A stretch of DNA of 64,000 bases, from positions 22,761,501 to 22,825,500 of the forward strand of contig NC_068559.1 of NCBI RefSeq assembly GCF_022201045.2, written 5' to 3'. Position numbers and translations under genes: made by a program. The stretch is from Citrus sinensis. Lineage: Eukaryota; Streptophyta; Magnoliopsida; Sapindales; Rutaceae. The notes beneath the pieces were generated by a model. That model saw nothing but the letters and a program-made list of their open reading frames with translations, had not been told where the DNA came from and did not search any database. Below, piece by piece: positions 40,765 through 50,657 of this stretch. Each line of letters opens with the position of its first letter. Position 1 is the first letter of the stretch.

Positions 40765-42031
40765 ATGTCGTACTTGCTACCGCACTTGCACTCAGGATGG
40801 GCAGTAGATCAGGCCATCCTGGCTGAGGAAGAGCGTCTCGTGGTCATCCGTTTCGGCCACGACTGGGACGAAACCTGTATGCAGGTATCCTCGCTTCTCC
40901 TTTCTTAATTCTAGGGTTTGCAGTTTTGGGATTCTAATAATTTCATACTACAATAAGCTTCATCTGTACGTTCAATTTCGATTTTAGGTTTACGTGCTCA
41001 AATTGACTTAAGCTTTGCTATTGGCTTCATAGGATAATTTGGAGGCATAGCGATAAATAATTAGCTTAGAGAAGTAACGCAGTCCATGTTGGCTGAAATT
41101 TGGTCAAATGACTCTGTTCATTGGTGCCCTGGTGTCTCTTTCGTTTTGTGCAGTGTTTAATATTTTACAAGCGTACGCGAGCTCAGCAGAGCAGATTAGG
41201 AAGATAAGATTTTAGCTATAGCTATGGGCCTATGGCGTTTGAGGATGGATTAGGAATTGTAGTATCTAGTGGTTCATGTTTTGTGTACTACTTGTTTACT
41301 TAGTTTCGTACGCGAACACATTTGAATTTTGAGCATAGTCCAAGTTCTTAAACTTAATACACTTAATCAGAGGCTAGGACCCATTTGCCTTTCAAAAATC
41401 TCTTACAAAAATATAATATTTTTCAAGGGATCTAAGGGATCTCTAGAGGACTTGGGTATTGTGGATTCCAGTGCAATTTGAGATAACATTCTAGTAATTT
41501 TATTTCGTTTCCTGAATATACATTTCAAGGGAACAAAACTTTGTGGGGGGTGTTGAGATGCTAATGCTTTTAGCCACAAATATGATTTCACATATTTATC
41601 TCGCTTGTTACTGTTTTATTGTGCAAATTCTTTTTTTTTCCCCACCATTTTTATTGATTTGAAAGCTTGATATTTATATGATGATTAGGTAATTAATTTT
41701 TTGTGTAATTTCTTGGATGCAGATGGATGAAGTGCTGTCATCAGTTGCCGAGACAATTAAGAATTTTGCTGTCATCTACCTCGTGGACATTTCAGAGGTG
41801 CCTGATTTTAACACAATGTATGAGCTTTACGATCCCTCAACCGTCATGTTCTTCTTCAGAAACAAGCACATTATGATTGATCTTGGAACTGGAAATAACA
41901 ACAAGATCAACTGGGCTCTTAAGGACAAGCAGGAGTTCATAGACATTGTTGAGACTGTCTACCGAGGGGCAAGGAAGGGCCGCGGTCTAGTAATTGCACC
42001 TAAGGATTATTCCACCAAGTACCGCTACTGA
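40765..42031 (+). CDS. YLS8: Thioredoxin-like U5 snRNP protein YLS8 (DIM1/U5-15kD)
   Basis: Two exons, 40765-40884 and 41723-42031, encode 142 residues, the invariant length of the family. The protein is a thioredoxin-fold component of the U5 snRNP and tri-snRNP, needed for pre-mRNA splicing; it acts in the nucleus. The sequence (RFGHDWDETCMQ, then MDEVLSSVAETIKNFAVIYL, FFFRNKHIMIDLGTGNNNKI, ending KDYSTKYRY) is essentially the same as the Arabidopsis protein I recall. A GAGA-rich 5' leader precedes the ATG. An intact but orphan copy of exon 1 lies 1.8 kb upstream. Confidence 0.98.
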
Positions 42032-42946
42032 GTACTTGTGCAAAATTGTAATTCATTTGTAAGATTATCATTTGAAACCTATTGTGTGAAAGTTGTCTTC
42101 AAAAGTCAATGGAGTGAGAACGCATTGATCTATCAATGAACAGAGAACACCCCCTTTAATGAAGTGTTCAACCTTGAATTTATATCACAGTTGAGAGACC
42201 TGATGGGCTGTGTGTTTTAATGCATTTTATATAGCTTTTATGAATAACCAATTCTGGTCATAGTTTTAAGTAGATTAATAGCTTGGAATCAATTCAATTG
42301 CTTTTGATTTTTTCTTTTTTCCATTTTTTTTTCTAAACCCACAGATTTATCTTCAGCTGAATTTAATTTCTGATTTACTTGTAACAATTATTTCATGATT
42401 AGGAATTCCTTAATATTATTCGTTCGAGTTTTAGACGCTACACTTGGGAACTCTGCGAGAGCAAATGTGTATTTCTGTGTAACAAATCCACTCATATTAA
42501 TAACAAACAGATGAAAGAGAGATTAAATACTATATTTTATACATTTCTCAGCCTCTTTTTCCCTGCACATACATCCATCGGCTGATATCCGGCATATCAC
42601 TAACTGTGCATTCCCTAATTTTGCATTTGGTTTCTGATAATAGAGTTGTTTTCAAGGAGAAAGAGCTAACGTTACTTGCCCTACATTGCTTCACTGGCCA
42701 TCTAAATTTTGTTTCTTCAGGTAATGTCACTTAGATCATTACTTTCTCTACAAATTAGTTTCCCGCTAGGATGGTAATGAATAGACAGGCATTTTCCGCC
42801 TTCTTTTGACATTGCTTTTTATTTGTTTGTCTTTTTGGTAGTTCCAGTCGAAAGTTTGCAGAATCATTTTGTGTGATTGTAAATTGTATACAGACAAACT
42901 TTACAAATCAATGTGCCAATGTATATATTCCTGCCCTATGTTTTCC
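42032..42946. other. Convergent 3' flanks of YLS8 and DJC76
   Basis: Contains the YLS8 3' UTR and the 3' UTR of the J-domain gene. No other gene is supported. Confidence 0.5.
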
Positions 42947-44947
42947 CTACTCTTGCCTGTTGCCAATGACCTCAATCAGTTCTACAACTGCTGCTCCAAT
43001 GAAATACCATGTAATCCCTGCTAACATCACCTGTAACCAAGAGCTGTTGATAATAATCAATGCCAAAGAGCCACCTATGTGTTCTTTCAATCCATCAGAA
43101 ACCCCTTGATCAACTTGCATCCGAACCATAGCTGCTGCAATTGCTGCTGTCACAATTGGAATTCCCAAGGCGATGGGGCTCCTCCTATTTTCTTCACGTA
43201 CACTGTAATTCCTGTCATTTGGTTTTTTCCATTCTTTATTATATGGAGATTCTGAGGCAGCCTTAAAGCTCCGGTTGCTTTGGGTTGTATCCGGAAGAGC
43301 ATGAGTGGATGGACTCCAGTACTCATCGTGATGCATGCAATTCGACGGGACGCTTTTTGTGCTCTTACTTGCTTGTTTTCTGGCAGCTGCTGCATCCAGA
43401 AGCTTTTTAATATTTGGTTCTTTCAATTTTTGTTTCGACCGTGTCAGATTTTGATAAGATTCTGCATTGGGCAATTGCCAGTATAACCAATTTGAGATTG
43501 ATCTGATTGCTTGGATGGCTGATAGTCGTGCTTCCCAATTGGTGTCCGTATCCTGAAATTAAATATTTGAGGCTAAGAGGAGCATCAAAACTTGTATTTA
43601 GATAATGCAGCTCCGGGCTAGGTAGGCAGTTTCTTGACATGGAACAGCTAGAATTTGCAGAAGCAGAAATAAAATCTATGCATTTGTTTCAAGTAGTTGT
43701 ACATACCTTTCCAGCAGCTTTCTTCATTGCATCTTCATATTGTGTTTGAAATTTCTTGACATCAACGAATATGTTCGAGACACGTGCCCCTGCCGTGTTC
43801 CCTGCCCCCACTCTTACGGTACCACGCGGCTGCTTTGCCATGAGGTATTCGAGGGCTGCTAAATCCGACCTCTCCACAATCCTTGGCACAGAAGCAGAAA
43901 CAAATAATATTAGGAAACGGATGAATAACAACATGTGTTGGACAATCACAAATTAAAAACTTAATTACGAGATACAATCTACTGGGCACGTTTCTATAGC
44001 TTCCAGGATTTTGTGTTCAGGATCAGCCCACTGAGCAACAACTCTGGCCCTTCCATACGCTGATTCAATTGCAAAAGTTTTCCCAGCAAAGAGGGCGCAT
44101 TTCAAGCACCCAACACATTTCACTTCATCAACAAACACGGCTCTTTGTTCACTTTCGGAACCAAACCATACAGAGTATATAGGTTTCCCGGTGTAGCCTC
44201 GGAGTCCAGCAGTCTTGGCTTGTTCCTGCATGCTCAAAAACAATGACTCAGTTAGTTATCTTCAAGCAAAGCATTGCCACGTTGATAGCAATACAATGCG
44301 CAACTTCAACTAAATTTTGGTCACTTTACTAAAACCGCCTCTAGGGTGAATTTCACTGAAACCTTTTGACAAGTGAGAGAAGAAAAAAATTGTAATGGGA
44401 GCTTGGTGAAATCCCTCTTGTAAGGCTCACCTTCTTGCAAAATTTTAACAAATTTAGCAGGAGCAACAACAATAAGGTAGACTATTATACTAAAGTTGCA
44501 TAAGCATAATAATTAAAATTTAAAGATAAAAGCATTTCAAAAAAAAAAAAAAAACACACACACACAAATAAATCATACATAAACCATATGATCGGAATCT
44601 AATCACTGCATAACCTTATCATAAGCCAATCGAGAATTAGGATCAGAGAGAACAGAATAAGCTTCATTGAGTATAATAGCCATGTCATGTCCTGCTGATC
44701 CTGCTATATCAGGGTGACACCTCTTCTGCAGCATACGGTACGCCGTTTTGATCTGAGATTGATCCGAACTGCTGTCGATGCCGAGAAGATCATAAAGATC
44801 AAAATCCATGTTCAATGAAGCTTTGCAGCATGTTACAGAATTACTATTACTCAACTTCCTGGACGTTTTCGGGATTGAGTTGTTTTTTGTTATCGTTGAA
44901 ATGCTAGGCGTGAACAAAGGCAGCCATGCAGTTGCTGCAGTGGGCAT
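42947..44947 (-). CDS. DJC76: Chloroplast J-domain/4Fe-4S ferredoxin fusion protein (DJC76-like), frameshifted
   Basis: Minus-strand exons: 44947-44615, 44225-43969, 43881-43707, 43553-42947. Residues 1 to about 45 look like a transit peptide. A J domain follows with its HPD motif (KRCHPDIAG), which stimulates Hsp70. Exon 2 gives a ferredoxin domain with CVGCLKC and CPVDC, ligands for a 4Fe-4S cluster. The last exon ends with two hydrophobic segments (IALGIPIVTAAIAAAMV; VMLAGITWYFIGAAVVEL), probably thylakoid or envelope anchors. Exons 1-3 join in phase. Exon 4 begins DTDTNWEARLSAIQAIRS, but the remaining 176 open codons are in another frame; one extra T (plus strand, near 43497-43500, GAGATTGG) accounts for it. 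This is either a genuine recent lesion that removes the membrane part or a sequence error. It matches At5g23240 as recalled. Confidence 0.88.
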
Positions 44948-45271
44948 TTTTTTTTTTTTTTTTCCCTTTCGTTGCTTTTTTTTTTTTTTTTTCTTATTTC
45001 TTCTACGAAACAGATAAGAAATAGAATGGTTACGGTTCTTGTACGTTAACACCAAACTTACAAGATATGAGATATTTGTGAATACGTCTGGACTTGGAAA
45101 GATCTGGTTATGATATTTTGCGGGTACCAAAAAATAACACGCAATTAAGTTTGGTGTTAACGTACAAGAACCGTAACCACTCTATTTCTTATCTTTTTCG
45201 TAGAAGAAACAAGAAAAAAAAAAAAAGCAACGAAAGGGAAAAAAAAAAAAAAATGTCCACTGCAGCCATGC
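44938..45271. repeat. Inverted duplication of the DJC76 5' end
   Basis: Left arm, about 44938-45060: start codon and 5' leader of the J-domain gene (minus strand). Right arm, about 45148-45266: an inverted copy including TAAGTTTGGTGTTAACGTAC, the A-runs around GCAACGAAAGGG, and a copied start ATGTCCACTGCAGC on the plus strand. The spacer is about 87 bp. Similarity stops just inside the coding sequence, so the plus-strand copy encodes only a short dead-end peptide. Confidence 0.85.
45126..45148 (+). repeat. Direct repeat, left copy
   Basis: 23 bp beginning ACCAAAAAATAACACGC, matching 45272-45294 with one difference. The pair brackets the inverted arm like a duplication made when that arm was inserted. 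Confidence 0.75.
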
Positions 45272-45294
45272 ACCAAAAAATAACATGCAATTAA
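45272..45294 (+). repeat. Direct repeat, right copy
   Basis: 23 bp beginning ACCAAAAAATAACATGC; partner of 45126-45148. Confidence 0.75.
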
Positions 45295-46418
45295 TTAGTC
45301 GATGGTTGTTGCAATCTGTAAGGGCACGTGATAGGAAAAAACGTGTTAATTTTTATTGGCTAGTTATGCATCTACATTCTAGCTTATATATTTAGGTACG
45401 AAAGATGTAGAATTTGCCTTCAAATTATCGTCAGAAGGGGGACTTAACGATTATAAAAGTGTTTTATTTCACTATTAACGTGAATGAGAATTGTGTTATT
45501 TTAGTAACAGAAATAGAAAAAGAATTATCATTAAACAAATTTTTTACAATCACAATTATGATTCTTTAATATTTTCCGGTATATCACAATCCTAATGGAA
45601 GAAATTAAAATTTTCATTAAGTCAACTGGGTGAATAAAAACGTAATATGTAGAGTGAAATACGCAACAAAGCAGACAATAAATAGTGCTAATGAGCGATT
45701 GGAATACTTTGTAGAATATGTTAAATTTTGATATTGTTGTTAGACTTTTTCATCTTTTGTTTAATCTTAATCTAGTTCTTCAATTTGATTCCTATTTTCA
45801 TAATTTGTGTTACATTTCAGCTAAGTCCAATACCTTATATGTTGTAATAATTGAATTCCATATTATTATACTTTTTACCATTAACAAATGTTTTGAAACC
45901 TTTCATAAGAGAAAAAAAAAAAAGAGTCTTATCTTTTCAAATTCATTCTACTCTACTACTTTTGATCATTTAAATTTTAACTAATCAATAATCACGTAAC
46001 GAAAATTGTCTCAACTCATAATAGTTTTATGTGATATAATTATTCTATAAGAACTTCCAACTCAACTACCATATTGTTAAAAAGCATTTTCATCAGACGA
46101 ATCATCCTAAAATTGCCACGTATTCATAGAAAACACATTCAAAAATAAAATCATGTAAGAATATAACCGCATAATTTGATACCATCCTTAACAACAAAAA
46201 ATCAACTAAAATTTGTGATAGGGTTAAATTCGTCGTTTCACGAGGTCTAACCTAGAATCAGGGCAAAAAGGGGCTTTTAGTAGTCAAATCCAGTCAACCA
46301 GAAAAAACGAGGGCCGAAAAGACAATTACCGGAATCATCCTGGGTGGCTACATATTAAGAGAAACATCCGGGGTTAAAATTAGAATAACAAAAAGTGAAA
46401 ATGAATGTTAATATGGAA
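45295..46418. other. AT-rich spacer before fibrillarin
   Basis: No gene seen. Strongly AT-rich; the right-hand part must belong to the fibrillarin promoter. Confidence 0.45.
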
Positions 46419-46455
46419 AAACCCTAAACCCTAATTGCCATTCGCCGCTATATAA
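46419..46455 (+). promoter_or_regulatory. Telo-box and TATA box of fibrillarin
   Basis: AAACCCTAAACCCTAA at 46419-46434 is a double telo-box, an element known from plant ribosomal-protein and nucleolar gene promoters. TATATAA follows at 46449-46455, about 70 bp before the start codon. Confidence 0.7.
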
Positions 46456-46526
46456 GCACACTCGTAATCTCAACATAGCCACTCTTTCACTCTTTGTATT
46501 CTTTGTAGCCGGACAGAGCATCAAAC

Positions 46527-49523
46527 ATGAGACCTCCAAGAGGTAACAGGAACCCATTGAAGTTTCTCTTTTTACTTTTTCATGTTTCAGCAATCAACTA
46601 TAGCAATAGGGTCTGTGATTTTCTGGTTTTTGAAGATATGGTCAGGTTTAATACCATTTGTTTTCTTAGAAATGTAAAAATATTAATGGGTTTTTGATAT
46701 TTTGTTCGCGTAGGACGCGGTGGTGGCGGTGGGTTCAGGGGAGGCAGAGGTGATGGAGGAGGAAGAGGAAGAGGTGGCGGCCGAGGTGGTGGAGGTGGAA
46801 GAGGTGGTGGTAGCGCTATGAGAGGCCGAGGTGGCGGTCGTGGCGGTGGCCGAGGTGGAGGAAGAGGACGCGGTGGTGGAGGAATGAAGGGTGGAAGCAA
46901 GGTTGTAGTTGAGCCTCATAGACACGAAGGAGTGTTCATTGCCAAGGGCAAAGAAGACGCCCTTGTCACTAAGAATCTCGTCGCCGGTGAGGCTGTCTAC
47001 AATGAGAAGAGGATCTCCGTCCAGGTCATTTGCTTTTCCACTCATTTTAATCGTTCTTAGCTCTATAGTGAAGATGAAATTTTTATATGAACTTATATTA
47101 TATATGTGTTTGTGTTTCTTATTTAGAATGAAGATGGAACCAAAGTTGAGTATAGAATTTGGAATCCCTTCCGTTCCAAATTAGCTGCAGCTGTTCTTGG
47201 TGGTGTTGATAATATTTGGATTGTAAGTCTTTCCTTTAGATTTTTTTTTTCAAAATTTATATCATGTGTTGCTTAACCAATTTGAATTGGCAAGTTGTGT
47301 ATTGACAATTTGTGTTTCTTTGTGTGAAGAAACCTGGTGTTAGGGTTCTATACCTTGGTGCTGCTTCCGGCACAACTGTCTCACATGTTTCGGACATTGT
47401 TGGCCCTGTAAGTAGATTGTGAGAGAGTATGTTTTTTCTTTAATGTGTTTATATTAGGAGAGTTGCTAACTAGAACTTCTAATTCTCTGTTCATGTAGAA
47501 TGGAGTAGTTTATGCAGTGGAATTTTCTCATAGAAGTGGTAGAGACTTGGTCAATATGGCAAAGAAGAGAACCAATGTTATACCCATAATTGAAGATGCT
47601 AGACATCCTGCCAAGTACCGTATGTTGGTCGGTATGGTAGATGTAATATTTTCTGACGTTGCCCAACCGGATCAGGTTTGCTTCTTGTGCTTGATTCTGT
47701 TTCAGCCCATTGTTATAAACAATTTGCAATCAGTTAATAATGAAACAAAAGGGGGTATATTTGAATTTTTATTTTCGTTATTTCTCAACTATGAGTAAAC
47801 TCAAGCTCTTAAACGATTTTTGCTGTTAATTTTACTTTTGCATATTTTTTGGTATTTCTTAAGATTGCGCACTTTTTTCTGAAATTGTTGCATATGATGA
47901 GATTTGCTCGGATTCCCCTTCAAGACATTAGGGTGATGTAAACTCGAGAATTCTGATGCAATTTCATTTCAATTTTAAAATTTTATATTAGTGGTTGTAT
48001 TTGATTTTAGCGGTTCGTGTTCTGTTAATTGATTTTTGTATTATTTTGTATTATGCCTGTTTCCTAATCATTTATACTGTATTGGTTTTTTTAATGATGC
48101 GTGTTTCGTAATCTTTTATACTTCCATTGGGAATGGGATCTTAAAGATGTTTCCTCTTTATACTAAGGAAGTCCCATAAATACCATTTTTTATATTTTCA
48201 TTTAATTTTCTTTTAAATATGTTTTCTTTTCTTTGTAATGTCTTAATTTTTATTTTATTTCCTTTTTCTTTTAATTTTATATATTTATTTATAAAAAATT
48301 GTACTTTTTGAAATATTGTTTACTTCTTTATTATCATTCATGTATGTGATGATATACTTGGATTACCCTTCATGATATATTGGGTGATGTAAGCCCAAGT
48401 TTCAGATGCTCATAAGAAGCAATTTCAAAGCTGGGATCTTTCTTTTACTTTCATCTTTTTTTTTTTAATGAAATTTTCCAAAGTTATACTTGAAGTAATA
48501 ATGGAAGAATTCTATTCTTCACACTGTTTTAAAAATAAAATAAAATAAAATTGGTTATCATCAATCTTGGATGAAAAGGATTCTGGGTTTTGTTGCAATT
48601 CATTTCGTGCTTCTACATAATTTCTTTAAGTTTGATTACAAGACTTTATTTGAATCTGCATGATTTCTGAGGGATTAAAAACTGTTAAGCTATGCTGTGA
48701 CTGATTGCAGACCACCCCAAAAAAAAAAATCTACTTAGTGCTATTATCCATGTACTTGATCAGCCCAATATGTGTTGGTTGTGAATATTTTCTTGATATT
48801 TTCAATCTCAAGAAATTCATACCTCCAGCATATAAGTTATGCACCATGGGAGAAACAAAAGTCTTGCTTTAGAATTGGACTTGTTGGATTTGTTCATCGT
48901 GATCATCTTTCTTTTTTTTTAATTTCTAGTGAATACGCACACAAAGTGAACTTGATGCTTTTTTTAAAAAAAACATGTGGTGACCCCATAAGATTTTTGA
49001 GTTAGTTATCTTCAAGTTTTACCAGGTGTTGAATTTCTGAGCTTTTGTTGCTGTGAATTTTCTTACAGGCGAGGATTTTAGCCCTGAATGCATCATATTT
49101 TCTCAAAGCTGGAGGTCATTTTGTTATTTCTATCAAGGTTGGTGTTAATTCTTTACAGCTTTATGTATTGGTAAATCTTAGTCATTGCCTTATATCTGAT
49201 TAGCAAACTATTAATTGGGAAAATTATGTTGCACCCATCTAAAAAAAACTGCATAAAACTCAGCCTTGTATGTGAACTATTGTGTTTTCTTTCCTTCCTC
49301 TCGGCATGCCTGATATCTAATGTAACCTGGCTATGTGGATTGAACGTTTCAGGCAAACTGCATAGATTCCACTGTTCCTGCTGAGGCAGTGTTCCAGAGT
49401 GAAGTTAAGAAGCTGCAACAGGATCAGTTCAAACCCTTTGAGCAAGTGACACTCGAGCCCTTTGAGCGAGACCACGCCTGTGTTGTTGGTGGCTACCGTA
49501 TGCCGAAGAAACAGAAGGCTTAG
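46527..49523 (+). CDS. FIB2: Fibrillarin, rRNA 2'-O-methyltransferase (7 exons)
   Basis: Exons: 46527-46542, 46714-47024, 47127-47222, 47330-47407, 47499-47675, 49069-49137, 49353-49523; 305 residues. The N-terminus is a glycine/arginine-rich (GAR) domain of about 65 residues. The AdoMet-dependent methyltransferase fold follows, with the cofactor loop [27 protein letters not shown], the catalytic aspartate region in [12 protein letters not shown] and the lysine in ISIKANCIDST. It is the enzyme of C/D-box snoRNPs in the nucleolus. The first exon is only 16 bases, and the glycine-rich frame joins it cleanly. Which Arabidopsis paralogue (FIB1 or FIB2) it corresponds to cannot be told, so the number in the symbol is arbitrary. 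Its fifth intron contains snoRNA sequences. Confidence 0.97.
47888..47961 (+). ncRNA. snoR60: C/D-box snoRNA in fibrillarin intron 5 (U60-type)
   Basis: Terminal stem TTGCA/TGCAA; C box ATGATGA at 47894-47900; C'-like GTGATGT at 47933; D box CTGA at 47953-47956; total about 74 nt. Arabidopsis FIB1 and FIB2 are known to carry the U60f snoRNA in the fifth intron, the same position as here. The guide stretch upstream of the D box is AAACTCGAGAATT. It should guide rRNA 2'-O-methylation by the very protein encoded in its host gene. Confidence 0.85.
48339..48412 (+). ncRNA. Second, diverged copy of the intronic snoRNA
   Basis: About 450 bp downstream in the same intron. It has the C box GTGATGA at 48346-48352, CTTGGATTACCCTTCATGA (first copy: CTCGGATTCCCCTTCAAGA), GGGTGATGTAA and a D-box position reading CAGA instead of CTGA. 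There is no clear terminal stem. It is probably a decayed or poorly expressed duplicate. Confidence 0.7.
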
Positions 49524-49806
49524 ACCATCATCGGACATCCAGCATTTTGTTGTATCCAAACATTAATGCTGGAGTCGTTGATTTTGTAATAGCTAGCTGG
49601 GATGAACAATTTTGTGCTATCTGACCTTGTTATGTTTTATTTGAGATTCTTTGCGTGGAACCTCATTGTGAAAATGCTTGTTAAAACCCTTTGATCATGT
49701 AGCGAAATCTCAATCGTTCGTCCTTTTTGAATGATTCAAACGCTGGTTGACTGATTTATCAATTTGAAAATTTCAAACAAACTTGTGGTTGCGGCTACTC
49801 ATCGAT

Positions 49807-50649
49807 TGGGGGTGTTCATGGATCAAATTTTGTGGATCGGAGATTAATCTATGTTCAATTAACAATTTTACAGATTATAAATTTTTAATATGATTTAATT
49901 CACGGATTGGTAAAATTTAATTTAAATTCAATGTATATGTATGCAAATCGGATACGGATTTAATTTAATTCATATTTCATCCATCATTTTGCGGATTAAT
50001 TTGCGGGTTAAATTTTTTTAATTCTTTTATATCCATGATCTAATTAAATTAAAAAAATTAATATAAAAATAATTTTACTGTCGATTAAATTTAAAATTAA
50101 ATAAAATTGAAATAAATTAATTATTTAAATAAAATTGAAATAAATTAATTATTTAAATAAAATTGAAATAAATTAATTATTTAAATAAAATTGAAATAAA
50201 TTAATTATTTAAATAAAATTTAAATAAATAAATTATTTAAATAAAATTAAAAAATACATTCAAAGTTTTAAAATATAGCACATTAAAAAGAAAAAAATTT
50301 CATGTGTTTAGATCAATAAATGAAAATTAACTGTTTAGGAAAGAATATTTGTTTATTTAATTATTATTATTATCAGTTAAGATATAATATGGTGTTATTT
50401 AATAATATTTTAATTTATTTATTTATTAATAAATACTAATGTCATATTTACAAGTTTAATTTTTTTATTTTTAGTGAATTCATGAATTTTTACGGATTTA
50501 CAGAAGTAAATTTATATCCAATCCACTGACTATGGATTTTCAAATTTTCAATCCAATCTAATCCAATCCACGGATTGGATTTTTATAGATCAAATGGATT
50601 GAGCAGATCGAATTGGATTGCAGATCAAATTGAATTTTAGACACCCCTA
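49807..50649. mobile_element. hAT-like non-autonomous element
   Basis: The ends are TGGGGGTGTTCA (left) and, inverted, TAGGGGTGTCTA (right), the TAGGGGTG-type end of hAT elements. The flanking 8-bp duplications are TCATCGAT (49799-49806) and TCATCGAG (50650-50657), identical at seven of eight positions. The 843-bp interior is AT-rich and non-coding with GGATTGGAT/ATCCAATCC-like motifs near the ends and a tandem array in the middle. Confidence 0.65.
50098..50250 (+). repeat. 28-bp tandem repeat, about five copies
   Basis: The unit AAATAAAATTGAAATAAATT plus AATTATTT recurs four times almost without change, with a diverged fifth copy. It sits within the hAT-like element. Confidence 0.85.
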
Positions 50650-50657
50650 TCATCGAG

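Noticed and set aside
45094-45294. A 66-codon plus frame ending after a copied start codon
   Set aside because: It is the inverted duplicate of the DJC76 leader; lysine runs come from A tracts.
46598-47045. Proline- and threonine/serine-rich minus frames opposite fibrillarin
   Set aside because: They are the antisense of the glycine-rich GAR codons.
50098-50250. CRISPR-like array
   Set aside because: Head-to-tail tandem repeat without unique spacers, in a plant nuclear genome.
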